Under the pieces are notes generated by a model that ran no database searches, had not been told where the DNA came from, and was given only the letters and a program-made list of their open reading frames with translations. 64,000 nt of DNA from an uncultured SAR86 cluster bacterium (GTDB taxonomy: Bacteria; Pseudomonadota; Gammaproteobacteria; Magnimaribacterales; D2472). Where the stretch lies: the NCBI GenBank assembly GCA_902627055.1, contig CACOHS010000002.1, positions 117,977-181,976 of the forward strand, given 5' to 3'. A program made the position numbers and the translations under genes. This document shows positions 34,397 to 43,955 of the stretch, one piece after another. Position 1 is the stretch's first letter, and the number at the start of each line of letters is the position of its first letter.

Positions 34397-34590
34397 CTTT
34401 TCAATTCGAGATTGGAAGGGGTCTAAAGTGAGAATCTCTTTAGCTCCTTAGAGGCTTTCTCTCTCCTCCTTGGTGGGTTACTAAGCTCTTTTTTATCGTC
34501 GACTCTTAATAACGCTTTCGCCCTTCGTCTCTTCCTTCTCTTTCTCTCCTACTCCCGTCTGCAGTTGCTTGTAGGTCAGTCCGAGTTGGT
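34372..34590 (-). ncRNA. candidate GGA-rich structured small RNA, copy B
   Basis: Same predicted 219-nt minus-strand transcript as copy A, with identical GGA motifs, stems and terminator. The one body difference makes GCC CTC into the context AAAGCCTC instead of AAGGCCTC; this leaves an AGC/GCT closing pair around a TCTAAGGA loop possible. Such near-identity in otherwise divergent intergenic DNA implies recent duplication, gene conversion or strong constraint. Confidence 0.75.
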
Positions 34591-34596
34591 CTATTA

Positions 34597-34624
34597 AATA
34601 TACGCCTCTAGTTAATAGAGTCAA
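34597..34624 (-). promoter_or_regulatory. sigma70-like promoter of the candidate sRNA, copy B
   Basis: Minus strand: -35 TTGACT (34624-34619), 16-bp spacer, -10 TATATT (34602-34597). The spacer differs from copy A at several bases while both hexamers are unchanged. Confidence 0.75.
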
Positions 34625-34647
34625 TACTTTTTATAAAAAAAATATAA

Positions 34648-36696
34648 TTAATTTTGTATTAAGTTTTCATCCCATTGATTTTTATAAAAATCAGCCAAAA
34701 CTTTGAAAGCTTCTTTCTTATTTCCCTTTTCATCAATTAAACCTTTTCTATTATAAAAATCCTGAATACCTGGCAACGGTCTCAACATAGCTCTAAAATC
34801 TTTGAGAACCCAAGGGCTGATTCCTTGAACCTGAGGATTTCTAGAAAGCATTTCTAATTGGCCTGCATATACCTCAGCTTGATATCCCTCCGACCATATT
34901 TTGTCAGTGTGATTTCCATACTTAGCGCCAGCACCGAATTCTGAAATATGAATTGGTTTATTAAATGAAGAACTAATTTTTATCTTTGGCATGACCTCAA
35001 ACATTAATCTTCTGAGAGTTCCCTCAGGGATCATCATTTGCTCAGTAAAAAATGTGACGTAGTACCAACCAAAGTACTCATTGTAAGAAATCAAATCAAC
35101 GTTTTTACCAAGGGGATCATCAATTGAGATAGAAAAAGTTAATTTTGTATCAACAGGTATGTTTGCCATATCTAAAATTGATTTAAATATTATTTTTTCA
35201 GTTGGGTTAACCCATTGAGATCTAGCGCCCTGTAATGCCAAAACAATTACCAATGATCTAAATTGCTCTTCATTTCCAGAAAGAAGTGCAGCCGTGGTCA
35301 AACGAGATGAATCATTCAAATTGATTTCAGATAACAATGCATCTAAAAACGTCATTCTTGGTATTGAAAATGGAGTTTCATTTGCTACTGACCAAACCAC
35401 AACAGATGCCCGATTTTGATCTCTTTGTACTAATCTATTAATCTGATCTTTTGCTATCTCCAAGGTAACAGGATTTTCCCAATCAATATTCCAATACACA
35501 GGAATCTCTTCCCAAACCATTAATCCGATTTGATCTGCAACCTTTGCTAAATGACGGGTATAGGGATAATGCGCAGCTCTAATAAAATTAATATTTAAAT
35601 CTTTAGCTGTGGCAAGCAATTTTTCAAAATGTTCTTTTGAGAAAGCTGGTCCTGGTGCACCAATAGGCTCAGAGTGCATAGCAATTCCCTTAAACTTTAT
35701 CTCATTATTATTTAAATATATCTTTTGGCCCTTTGTTTTTATGGAACGAAAACCTACTTCATCGGATATTGATTCATTTTGTGATGAAATAATTACTTTA
35801 TAGAGCTTGGGATTTGAGGGCGACCAAAGCTCCGGAGTAATGATGATATTTTCTTGAATAAATCCTGAAGAGTCTGTCTCAAAATCTTCTTTGTACTTAA
35901 GCTCAGGAATCTCCAAAATTACTTTTTGTCGAGATGATTTAGTTGCCATTTGTAATTTAAAGACAGCTTGAGAAAAATCATCTGGGTTAAGTTGTAAATA
36001 TGCATTTCTAATATAGTCATTCGGAGTCTCAACAAGATATACATCACCAACAATACCCCCCCATGGCCACCAATCTGTCTTGTGAGTGGGAACAGTGGAC
36101 TCATTGAGAGTATTATCTGTTTGGACCAACAAAATATTCTCGCCATCAACTAGAAACTTGGAAATATCAAAGTTAAAAGGAACATAACCACCCTCAAATT
36201 CACCTACAACAGACCCATTCACAAATACCTTTGTTGTAAAGTTACTGCCTTCAATATACAGATGGGTTAAGATGTTTTGTTTTGATGAATGATTGAATTT
36301 TTTAAACAGCCAAACTGGTCCTCTGTAAAATAATAATTTTTCATCTTGAGCATTCCAAGCGCCTGGTATTTGAATTTTTTTTGCATCCTCAAAATTGTAC
36401 TCAATTAACTCCATTCCAGTTTTTTGAGTTTTATTTTTTGGAAATCCCCCGAAAAAAGATGATTCTGGTAAACCATTATTCATAGGATCAATTATGTAAG
36501 TCCACTCTCCATTTAAGGAAGTAATGTTTCTTGAGTCTATCCATCCAAGCAACTTATCTGCTTTTGGATAGACTGGAGCCTCGCGGCTAAAAAAACTTTC
36601 AGCATCTGATAATTCTTCTGAATATATATTTAAATTCCAAAAAACTACTAAAAATAAAAAAGTTTTGGTGATATTTTTATTTGCGGGTTGTTTCAT
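34648..36696 (-). CDS. secreted GH2 glycosidase (beta-glucuronidase/galactosidase-like)
   Basis: A 682-aa glycoside hydrolase family 2 protein with a signal peptide (about residues 1-26). Order: sugar-binding jelly-roll (NITSLNGEWTYIIDP to about 225), Ig-like domain (to ~320), then a TIM barrel. The acid/base Glu440 is in VVVWSVANETPF and the nucleophile Glu586 in PIHISEFGAGAKYG. FIRAAHYPYT and GLMVWEEIPVYW are typical of beta-glucuronidases and galactosidases. An insertion rich in Asn/Leu lies between the two catalytic residues. Substrate is not decided by sequence. It is last in the glcB-DUF1330-GH2 run, 6 bp after the DUF1330 gene. Confidence 0.88.
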   Translation of the reverse strand: MKQPANKNITKTFLFLVVFWNLNIYSEELSDAESFFSREAPVYPKADKLLGWIDSRNITSLNGEWTYIIDPMNNGLPESSFFGGFPKNKTQKTGMELIEYNFEDAKKIQIPGAWNAQDEKLLFYRGPVWLFKKFNHSSKQNILTHLYIEGSNFTTKVFVNGSVVGEFEGGYVPFNFDISKFLVDGENILLVQTDNTLNESTVPTHKTDWWPWGGIVGDVYLVETPNDYIRNAYLQLNPDDFSQAVFKLQMATKSSRQKVILEIPELKYKEDFETDSSGFIQENIIITPELWSPSNPKLYKVIISSQNESISDEVGFRSIKTKGQKIYLNNNEIKFKGIAMHSEPIGAPGPAFSKEHFEKLLATAKDLNINFIRAAHYPYTRHLAKVADQIGLMVWEEIPVYWNIDWENPVTLEIAKDQINRLVQRDQNRASVVVWSVANETPFSIPRMTFLDALLSEINLNDSSRLTTAALLSGNEEQFRSLVIVLALQGARSQWVNPTEKIIFKSILDMANIPVDTKLTFSISIDDPLGKNVDLISYNEYFGWYYVTFFTEQMMIPEGTLRRLMFEVMPKIKISSSFNKPIHISEFGAGAKYGNHTDKIWSEGYQAEVYAGQLEMLSRNPQVQGISPWVLKDFRAMLRPLPGIQDFYNRKGLIDEKGNKKEAFKVLADFYKNQWDENLIQN

Positions 36697-36702
36697 GACT
36701 CT

Positions 36703-36987
36703 TCACAATCCTTCAACTAAAACAACATGACGATTGGAGGAATTTACCGAGTACTTTAAAGCCTCTTGATACTCCTTTGATTCATAACACACCTTGGCTT
36801 CATGCATCGAATTAAACTCAACTAAAACAGTCCTTTCATATGGACCTCCTTCTAATTCAATTTGATCACCGCCACGAACTAGGAAGGTGCCACCATATTG
36901 GTTGATTGCAGGTCCCGCAAGCTTAATATATTCATCATACTCAGCTGAATTGTGTACGTGACATCTTGTGATCCAATATGCTTTCAT
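36703..36987 (-). CDS. DUF1330 domain protein
   Basis: A 94-aa protein of the DUF1330 family (dimeric alpha/beta barrel-like fold): [20 protein letters not shown], then [37 protein letters not shown] and EYQEALKYS match the usual line-up. Function of the family is unknown, though members occur near catabolic enzymes. The start overlaps the malate synthase stop as ATGA, so it is translationally coupled to glcB. Confidence 0.85.
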   Translation of the reverse strand: MKAYWITRCHVHNSAEYDEYIKLAGPAINQYGGTFLVRGGDQIELEGGPYERTVLVEFNSMHEAKVCYESKEYQEALKYSVNSSNRHVVLVEGL

Positions 36988-39155
36988 TGAGCTTTAAATT
37001 TTAGCCTCATTTCATGCAATATTGGTTCAGTATAACCGCTGGGCTGATTTCTTCCCTTCATAGCAAGATTACATGCCGCTTTAAATGCAATGCCATCATA
37101 TGATGGGCCCATTGGGAGATATAACGGATCTCCAGAATTCTGCTGATCAACAACAAGAGCCATTCGTTTCATGGTATCGAGAACTTGATCTTTAGAACAA
37201 ATGGAATGATGCAACCAATTTGCAATATGTTGGCTGGAGATTCTACATGTAGCTCTATCCTCCATAAGCCCAACGTTATTAATATCAGGAACCTTAGAGC
37301 AACCTACTCCTTGATCAACCCATCTAACAACATAACCAAGAATACCCTGAGCATTATTATCTAATTCTTTTTGAATATCTTCTGCGGATAGCCCCTCTGG
37401 ATTTTCCATTAATGGAATGGTGAGGATATCATCGATACTTGCCTTAGGTCGTTGAAGGATAGTTTGTTGTCTATCAGAAACTGAGATTTGATGATAATGC
37501 ATAGCATGAAGAGTGGCGCCAGTCGGTGATGGTACCCAAGCACAGTTTGCTCCAGATTCTGGGTGCATGGTTTTGGTTTTATACATGTTTAACATTTCAT
37601 CAGGCATTGGCCACATGCCTTTGCCAATTTGTGCGTTGCCTTTAAATCCAGTTTCAAGACCGGAATCAACATTCCAGTCTTCATATGCAAGAATCCAAGG
37701 CTGCTGTTTCATATCCGCTTTGGGGATCATAGGACCAGCCTCCATGCTGGTATGAATTTCATCTCCAGTTCTATCTAGAAATCCAGTGTTAATAAAAATT
37801 ACCCTATCCTTAGCAACGCGTATACATTCTTTAAGATTTACCGTGGTTCTTCTTTCTTCGTCCATGATCCCTACTTTGGCAGTCAACTGATCAAGATTTA
37901 AGGCTTTTTCAACTGCTGAAAACAAATCACAGGTAAATTGAACCTCATCAGGTCCATGCATTTTTGGTTTCACAATATAGATGCTTCCGGTTTTGGAATT
38001 TTTTAACTCTCCATTACCATTGATATCATGCATTGCAATGCAAATTGTGAACATTGCATCCATTATTCCCTCAGGCACCTCATTTCCATCCTTATCAAGA
38101 ATTGCTGGATTTGTCATGAGATGTCCAACATTTCTAACAAGCATGAGACTTCTACCTGGCAATTTAAAGCTGGAGCCATCTGGTGCAATATAATCTTTAT
38201 CAGGATTAAGAGAGCGGGTCATTTCACTTCCACCTTTTATAAATGTTTCCTGTAGGTCTCCTTTCATCAAGCCAAGCCAGTTTCTGTAAACAGTAACTTT
38301 ATCTTCTCCATCAACCGCTGCAACTGAATCCTCACAGTCTTGAATCGTTGTAACTGCAGATTCTAATAAAACATCTTTGATTCCAGCAGGATCAGTGGCG
38401 CCAACAGAATGTTCAGGATCGATCTGAATTTCAGCATGGAGATTATTGTTTTTAAGCAAAATACATGAAGGAAGATTTGGTGAGCCTTGAAAACCCTGAA
38501 ATTGATCACCGTTATTAAGAGTTGCAGTTTGTCCATTCTCTAACCCAAACTCTAATTGACCATCCTTTACTGAAAAAGAATGAACATCAGAAAAACTAGC
38601 ATCATTTATCGAAAAATTTTCATCCAAAAAATTCTTTGCAAACTCTATAACTTTGTCACCTCGAACTGGATTGTACGAACCTGCTCTTGACGCTCCATCA
38701 TCCTCTGGGATCATATCAGTGCCATACAAAGCATCGTAAAGACTACCCCATCTAGCATTAGCTGCATTTAATGCAAATCTGGCATTCATGACTGGAACGA
38801 CTAATTGAGGTCCTGCGATAAATGCAATTTCCGGGTCTACATTTTGAGTAGTGATGCTAAATCCCTCACCCTCTTCAACTAAATAACCTATTTCTTTTAA
38901 GAAATCTTTATACTGCGATAAGTTTTTTTCACAACCAGGATTATCTAAATGCCAAGAGTCAATTTGCTTTTGCATTGACTCTCTGATTTCCAGTAATGCT
39001 TTATTTTTTGGACTAAATTTATTAATAATTTCCTCTAAGTTATTCCAAAAATCTTCCTCAGATATATCTAATCCAGGCAAAACATCTAATCTTAGAAATG
39101 TTTCTAGATTCTTTGAAACCGACAATGATCCTATTTGGGTGTAATTATCTGACAA
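36984..39155 (-). CDS. glcB: malate synthase G
   Basis: A 723-aa single-chain malate synthase G, the family's usual length. Landmarks: [98 protein letters not shown], and [18 protein letters not shown]. It condenses glyoxylate and acetyl-CoA to malate. The only plausible start is TTG at 39155, with AGGCGA upstream. No isocitrate lyase is in the window; glyoxylate could come from purine, hydantoin or glycolate breakdown as well as the shunt. A dyad and a terminator lie upstream, so it probably has its own promoter. Confidence 0.95.
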   Translation of the reverse strand: MSDNYTQIGSLSVSKNLETFLRLDVLPGLDISEEDFWNNLEEIINKFSPKNKALLEIRESMQKQIDSWHLDNPGCEKNLSQYKDFLKEIGYLVEEGEGFSITTQNVDPEIAFIAGPQLVVPVMNARFALNAANARWGSLYDALYGTDMIPEDDGASRAGSYNPVRGDKVIEFAKNFLDENFSINDASFSDVHSFSVKDGQLEFGLENGQTATLNNGDQFQGFQGSPNLPSCILLKNNNLHAEIQIDPEHSVGATDPAGIKDVLLESAVTTIQDCEDSVAAVDGEDKVTVYRNWLGLMKGDLQETFIKGGSEMTRSLNPDKDYIAPDGSSFKLPGRSLMLVRNVGHLMTNPAILDKDGNEVPEGIMDAMFTICIAMHDINGNGELKNSKTGSIYIVKPKMHGPDEVQFTCDLFSAVEKALNLDQLTAKVGIMDEERRTTVNLKECIRVAKDRVIFINTGFLDRTGDEIHTSMEAGPMIPKADMKQQPWILAYEDWNVDSGLETGFKGNAQIGKGMWPMPDEMLNMYKTKTMHPESGANCAWVPSPTGATLHAMHYHQISVSDRQQTILQRPKASIDDILTIPLMENPEGLSAEDIQKELDNNAQGILGYVVRWVDQGVGCSKVPDINNVGLMEDRATCRISSQHIANWLHHSICSKDQVLDTMKRMALVVDQQNSGDPLYLPMGPSYDGIAFKAACNLAMKGRNQPSGYTEPILHEMRLKFKAQ

Positions 39156-39255
39156 TTTTTTCGCCTATAAAATTAAAAAATAAAGTTACAGTCTAACAAA
39201 TTAAAAATGAAGCTCTAGGGTAAATGTAATACATTTTACTAGGGATTTTCTTTAA

Positions 39256-39278
39256 GTATGACATATATTGTGTCATAC
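39256..39278. promoter_or_regulatory. perfect 8-bp inverted repeat upstream of glcB
   Basis: GTATGACA, 7-nt centre, TGTCATAC: perfect arms located about 100 bp before the glcB start and immediately after the terminator of the gene upstream. It could be an operator for a dimeric regulator or simply a second hairpin in the transcript. No T-tract follows on the minus strand. Confidence 0.5.
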
Positions 39279-39309
39279 AAAAAAGGAGGATAAATATCCC
39301 CCTTTTTTT
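39279..39309 (-). terminator. intrinsic terminator after the secreted-protein gene
   Basis: Minus strand: A-tract, stem GGGGGAT / ATCCTCC (one G-U pair) with loop ATTT, then a run of six T. It ends the transcript of the secreted-protein pair at 39324-40781; the symmetric A/T tracts could also let it work on the plus strand. Confidence 0.75.
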
Positions 39310-39323
39310 CTAAGATATAAAGA

Positions 39324-40061
39324 TTATCTAATCAAAGTTCCAGAATACATTCTTGAATTTTCGCAGGAATATGTTTCTCTTACTGCTTTATTTTCATTTG
39401 TATCATTAACATCTGACCAGTAATGATCAATAGCTCTGCCCCAGTCTTCCCAGCTAGGTGCTCCATAAGATAATACAAAATCATATTCGGAAAGTTGAGC
39501 AGGCGCTCCATTACCAGGTCTAATTAAGCGAGCACTGTTTTTAATTCCTGCTTTATGAGAAATTTTCATTTGATTGCTTAGGTTTACAAAAGCGTCTGCA
39601 AGTGTTTTCCCCTCTTTTAGATTACAGTAACGATAAGAGACTGGATAAGCATCTGATAAATCTTCAGGATTGAAGTTTGACTCCAAAACCCATTGGACTG
39701 CATTGAATGCCTGAACGCATGTAACCGGAATTGATTCTCTTACTTGTTTAAAATTATCCCCAAACCAATTATCTAAAGCTTTGCCAAGATTTGTTGATGA
39801 ATCTGCATGTCCAACCCAGAACATATCAAAATCAGTTAATGGAGTACGGTATCTAGGCACCATAACTGCTGCATCGTATCCAGATTCATCTGTTGCATCC
39901 ATGACTTTATTCCAAGACTCAGACCATTTCATAAAATCATCCATGCTTTTTCCATCATTAAGATCGCACATCAGATATTCTGCCCTGATAGGATCAGGTA
40001 CTTCTTGGGAAAGAATAAATGAGCTTGAAAATATTAAGGTAATTAAAAATAAATTTTTCAT
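39324..40061 (-). CDS. secreted two-repeat protein of unknown function
   Basis: A 245-aa protein with a signal peptide (MKNLFLITLIFSSSFILSQ) and a GAGG site before the ATG. The mature part has an internal duplication: YLMCDLNDGKSMDDFMKWSE in the N half and YRYCNLKEGKTLADAFVNLS in the C half, each followed by a helix, strands and a W/YW-rich end. It aligns along its length with the product at 5746-6492, so the window holds two paralogs. I do not recognise a named family; the repeat layout suggests a tandem ferredoxin-like fold. It lies 12 bp after another secreted two-repeat gene and before a strong terminator, so the pair is one transcript. Confidence 0.78.
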   Translation of the reverse strand: MKNLFLITLIFSSSFILSQEVPDPIRAEYLMCDLNDGKSMDDFMKWSESWNKVMDATDESGYDAAVMVPRYRTPLTDFDMFWVGHADSSTNLGKALDNWFGDNFKQVRESIPVTCVQAFNAVQWVLESNFNPEDLSDAYPVSYRYCNLKEGKTLADAFVNLSNQMKISHKAGIKNSARLIRPGNGAPAQLSEYDFVLSYGAPSWEDWGRAIDHYWSDVNDTNENKAVRETYSCENSRMYSGTLIR

Positions 40062-40073
40062 AATTTTTTTCCT

Positions 40074-40781
40074 CTATGAATTTGGATAATTATATCTAGC
40101 CATGACAACCATCATGACTGTTTTTTTTACCACACGATCAACATTTTTAGAAAATTTTGCAAAGGATTCACTATTCATCAAATTCCTTTGCTCTTCAACT
40201 GCTAATTCAATGTTAGAAGATCCAGTATAGGCGTAATGAGAATAATAATTATTGTTGCCATGCGTATGAGCTCTTAATCCAAATGAACCAGAAATGTTAC
40301 CGTCCTCAACCTGCGCTTCTACCAGCTTACTCCAGGCAGCAGCATATTTTTTTGGGTTGTCAACGGACATGTAATAAATTGTATAAACACTATTATCTGA
40401 CTCATTATTGTTGCCGCCGCTTATAAGCTTTCGGTTGAGCGACTGCTCAACAGGCTCAGAGATTGACTGAACCTCAGCAAGAAATTCTCCAAACGTTGGT
40501 GTATAGAACATTTGAGTGCCTTTAGCCATATCAGCTTCAGAGTCATAGCTAATAACTACTCCATGCGTAGCATCGTCATAACCATTGAAAGCATAATGCC
40601 CGAGTGATACTGCGCCAGGAAACTCATTGCCAAAATTTGAAGTCATCAAATCGTCAAATGCTTTTGCAAAGGTTTGAACATCTGAAACTTTTATTGAGTA
40701 AGATGCAATATAGCCGTCAGCAAGGATCGCTTGAAATGACATTGTGAAAAATGCCAGGAATGTTAAAAATATATTTTTCAT
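40074..40781 (-). CDS. secreted protein of unknown function, probable tandem alpha/beta repeats
   Basis: A 235-aa protein with a signal peptide (MKNIFLTFLAFFTMSFQAILA) and GGAG before the ATG. Two halves look alike: ASYSIKVSDVQTFAKAFDDL and YTIYYMSVDNPKKYAAAWSKL each start with a beta-strand followed by a helix, and both halves contain HYAF/HYAY. No domain is recognised. The architecture parallels the neighbour at 39324 although the sequences are not obviously homologous. It is located between the terminator of a TonB-receptor gene and that neighbour. A periplasmic or exported role is inferred from the signal only. Confidence 0.72.
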   Translation of the reverse strand: MKNIFLTFLAFFTMSFQAILADGYIASYSIKVSDVQTFAKAFDDLMTSNFGNEFPGAVSLGHYAFNGYDDATHGVVISYDSEADMAKGTQMFYTPTFGEFLAEVQSISEPVEQSLNRKLISGGNNNESDNSVYTIYYMSVDNPKKYAAAWSKLVEAQVEDGNISGSFGLRAHTHGNNNYYSHYAYTGSSNIELAVEEQRNLMNSESFAKFSKNVDRVVKKTVMMVVMARYNYPNS

Positions 40782-40856
40782 TATTTCTCCGGAATATAAA
40801 AAGTTATAGATAATATTAAGCTAAATATTTAAAAATACTAGATGAATTTTGTTGAC

Positions 40857-40887
40857 AAAAAAAAGCCTTGGACTTCCAAGGCTTTTT
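40857..40887 (-). terminator. intrinsic terminator of the TonB receptor gene
   Basis: Minus strand: A-tract, 8-bp stem GCCTTGGA-type (GCCTTGG / CCAAGGC) around loop AAGT, then eight T. It lies about 20 bp past the stop of the receptor gene ending at 40907. Confidence 0.85.
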
Positions 40888-40906
40888 AAATTTTGAGTTA
40901 AAGATT

Positions 40907-43804
40907 TTAGAAATTATATGTCCATCTAATCCCATAAGTTGCTCTTTCTCTAGCCCAAATATTTTTGTTAAAACCAAGGGGTGCTGTTGCCTCACCAATG
41001 TGCATGATATTTTGCTCATCTGTAATATTTTGACCATATATATCCACTCTCCAGCTAGGATCGGCTTTTGCAGGTGTAATTGAGATCAAAGCATTATACT
41101 CAGTCCATGATGGCACTTTATCCCATTCTAAATTGAATAAGCCTGTGTATCTTTCATCTTGTGTATATGCATCAAGTCTAAATTTGATATTGTAATCAAT
41201 GGTATTCAGGTTGTATTGAATACCAATATTGCCTGAAAATTCAGGATGAGTAAGAGAATTCCCACCCACGTCTGATGGAAGACCATCAGCAATAACGTCA
41301 GCAGGATTACATCCTAAGAGGCCACAAACTGTGTTCACCATCACACTGTTATACAGATCTCTTGAAGCCGTGATTGAAGGTAAGTGTCCAGGAGTGACAT
41401 TCGGCAAGAAACTAACCGGAGTTGGCTGACCACTAGTTCTGTCACCATGAAATTCTGCAGGAACAAGGATTGCAGCAGCTGGACCCCAAAGACCTGCTTG
41501 CCACATGTTCCAAATAGTTGTAGCTACATCCTTACGAACAACAAAAACCTCGCCATCAGCAGCATTTTTCATCAAATGCCAATTGCCACATCCAGTTGTG
41601 AGACATAAATCAGCATTTGCAGGATTCATTATCATTTCTCCGCTAGCTATTTCAGAATCAGTCCAACTCATTCCAACATTAAATTGCCAATTTGGAGCAT
41701 TAAGAGGGATCCAAATAAATTCACTTTCAGCTCCCATAATCTCAACATCTATGCCTTCATTAAGCCTTGTTTTATTTTTAATTTTAGTGACCTGATAATC
41801 TGTGGCATCGTAAAAATATGCTGATCCATTCCATCTCATGCCCATGGATGGAAAGTCAGCTTTGAATCCAACTTCAAATGCATCAAGTTCAGTAGAGGGA
41901 AAAACCTGCATGGTATCTGGATACTTTGCTGGATCAAGAGCTGGATTAAAGCCCCCTCCTTTGAAACCTTTGGAAATTGATCCATACAAAAGGGTATTAT
42001 CATTAAGCATGTAATCAACAACAAATCTGCCAGTTGTGTTTGCATATTCTGTTTCAGGATCACCTGGGGCTCCAGATGCATACCAAGATTGGCCGAATGC
42101 TGGAATGGATTGTCCAGGCAATGCAGTAAAACCACCGCCAGCACTCCCAAAACCAACCACGCTTAAAAATGGCGATCTACCATATTGTTCTTTATAGTCT
42201 TCGGTTCTTCTTATCCCTAGGGTATATTTCAATTTATCACTTGCTTGGTAATAAATTTCTCCAAAGATAGCAGTACTTCTTGAGGCTGCTATGCTAGATG
42301 TTCTATAAAGAGGTGCATAAAGCTGAACAAAGCCCTGAGGCAAACCCCCAGTTAGAACACCAGGAGGAGCTAAAGCCAAAGCATCAAGTCCGTTAGCTGC
42401 AATATCATAAACGCTGGTTCCTGAGGTTACGGTATGAATTGCACCTATTAAATAATCTAAATTTCCATCTAAATTTGATCTTAATCTAATTTCAGTAGTA
42501 TCGTTTTTTACATCCGGATTGTATTGGCGATCAAAACCATCAGGGTAATTCATGATATCAGTGATGCATCCTCCATAAACTCCAAAGGTTCCATCATCTA
42601 AATTACAGTTAGGTCCGTAACCTGACATAGGAACATCTCCACCAGGAAAAAAAGGACTGCTTTTAAATCGCAGGCGATCATATTCTTCTGACTCATATGT
42701 ACCAGTTCGGTCATAAAGCCTGTCTTTAGAAGAGTGTGCAATAGTCAAATCCCAATTATCATTTAATGAATGATTAATAATTAATTGGGTAATTTCTTGA
42801 TCAACAATATATCTTGGATTACCTCTATTATTTGATTGCCAAAATCCTTTTGGCGCGCCTGACATATCTGTAAATGGAGTATAATCTAATAAGCCAGTCA
42901 AAATTGCCAAATTCTCTACGTATGTAGCCATGGGATGAGTAAGCTCATGCACCAATTCAGCACCAGGGGTACAACCAACTGCAACCGAAGGATCACGTTT
43001 ACAATATCTGTTATTTGTATAGTGCCTATTTGAATCTTCTTCATATGTATCATGAACAAGCAAAATATCAGTAGACTCACTTAACTGCCATGCAAAAGAA
43101 AATCTATATGCGTCGGAGTTACGATTATTAATATGTTTAGTTGGTCGCTTTGAATAAATATTCTCAATGTCTCCATCTCGATTAATAGTAAGACCAGCAA
43201 ATCGAACTGCCATATTTTCATTAATAGGATAATTCAAGGTATATCTAATTTTTTCTAAATCATAATCCCCTAGATCAATTGAAACCATCTGCGTCATTAC
43301 GCCAAACTTTGGCCTGGCTGTAATTAAGTTGATAGCGCCTCCGACTGAATTTTTTCCGTACAGAGTGCCTTGGGGACCTCTTAAAACCTCTATTCTTTCT
43401 AGATCAAGAAATTCACCATCTTGCATAGTAGTAGATCCAATTGGTAAGTCATTTATATGAACTTCAACACCTGATTCGGCAGTTTGTGAGACTGCTAAAT
43501 TAGTTATCCCTCTAATATTAAATGTGCCTCCAGCTGCATCACTGCCTTGGAAATTCAAACTAGGTGTTAAAAGCTGTAGATCAGAACCTGTCTGAATCTG
43601 CTGATCTTCCAACATCTCAGCTGTCAAAGCTGTCACAGCAATTGGAACGTCTTGAAGGCTTTCCTCAACTCTCTGCGAGGTTACTATGACTTCCTCAATT
43701 GAAATTTGATCATCTTCTTGTCCGAAAATTGGCGAAATCAAAAATGCAAAGCCAATAAACAAAAAGAGTGCAAAAAGATTTTTTTTAATTAATTTTAATT
43801 TCAT
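40907..43804 (-). CDS. TonB-dependent outer-membrane receptor
   Basis: A 965-aa receptor with a signal peptide (about residues 1-28), TonB-box-like ISIEEVIVTSQRVEESLQDV, plug landmarks FNIRGITNLAVSQTAESGVE and IEVLRGPQGTLYGKNSVGGAI, and a barrel ending IRWTYNF. Long extracellular loops contain several Cys pairs (RYCKRDPSVAVGC, CNLDDGTFGVYGGC, CLTTGCGN), possibly disulfide-stabilised. A GGGGAGAG ribosome-binding site precedes the ATG, and it has its own terminator. Ligand unknown. The plug resembles the other two receptors in the window, but loop content differs, suggesting a different substrate. Confidence 0.93.
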   Translation of the reverse strand: MKLKLIKKNLFALFLFIGFAFLISPIFGQEDDQISIEEVIVTSQRVEESLQDVPIAVTALTAEMLEDQQIQTGSDLQLLTPSLNFQGSDAAGGTFNIRGITNLAVSQTAESGVEVHINDLPIGSTTMQDGEFLDLERIEVLRGPQGTLYGKNSVGGAINLITARPKFGVMTQMVSIDLGDYDLEKIRYTLNYPINENMAVRFAGLTINRDGDIENIYSKRPTKHINNRNSDAYRFSFAWQLSESTDILLVHDTYEEDSNRHYTNNRYCKRDPSVAVGCTPGAELVHELTHPMATYVENLAILTGLLDYTPFTDMSGAPKGFWQSNNRGNPRYIVDQEITQLIINHSLNDNWDLTIAHSSKDRLYDRTGTYESEEYDRLRFKSSPFFPGGDVPMSGYGPNCNLDDGTFGVYGGCITDIMNYPDGFDRQYNPDVKNDTTEIRLRSNLDGNLDYLIGAIHTVTSGTSVYDIAANGLDALALAPPGVLTGGLPQGFVQLYAPLYRTSSIAASRSTAIFGEIYYQASDKLKYTLGIRRTEDYKEQYGRSPFLSVVGFGSAGGGFTALPGQSIPAFGQSWYASGAPGDPETEYANTTGRFVVDYMLNDNTLLYGSISKGFKGGGFNPALDPAKYPDTMQVFPSTELDAFEVGFKADFPSMGMRWNGSAYFYDATDYQVTKIKNKTRLNEGIDVEIMGAESEFIWIPLNAPNWQFNVGMSWTDSEIASGEMIMNPANADLCLTTGCGNWHLMKNAADGEVFVVRKDVATTIWNMWQAGLWGPAAAILVPAEFHGDRTSGQPTPVSFLPNVTPGHLPSITASRDLYNSVMVNTVCGLLGCNPADVIADGLPSDVGGNSLTHPEFSGNIGIQYNLNTIDYNIKFRLDAYTQDERYTGLFNLEWDKVPSWTEYNALISITPAKADPSWRVDIYGQNITDEQNIMHIGEATAPLGFNKNIWARERATYGIRWTYNF

Positions 43805-43910
43805 ACTTCTCTCCCCAAAAGTAGTTAATTTATAACAGGTATTTTTTTAAAACATACTATAAATAAAATATATATTTAATACTAAACCAAATAAATTTAA
43901 TGAATGCAAC

Positions 43911-43938
43911 AAAAAAAGGGAGTAAAAAAACTCCCTTT
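43911..43938 (-). terminator. intrinsic terminator of the PDZ-protein gene
   Basis: Minus strand: stem AAAGGGAGT / ACTCCCTTT with a T-rich loop, followed by T residues, about 18 bp past the stop at 43956. Confidence 0.8.
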
Positions 43939-43955
43939 GATTTTTAAATTAGTAA

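Larger units (their letters stand above)
34367..34647 (-). repeat. intergenic direct repeat, copy B
   Basis: Second copy of the element at 23920-24200, same orientation, filling nearly all of the gene-free stretch 34340-34647 between the patatin and GH2 genes. It differs from copy A by one base up to 34607 (T at 34456), then by scattered changes in the promoter spacer and upstream. Confidence 0.95.
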
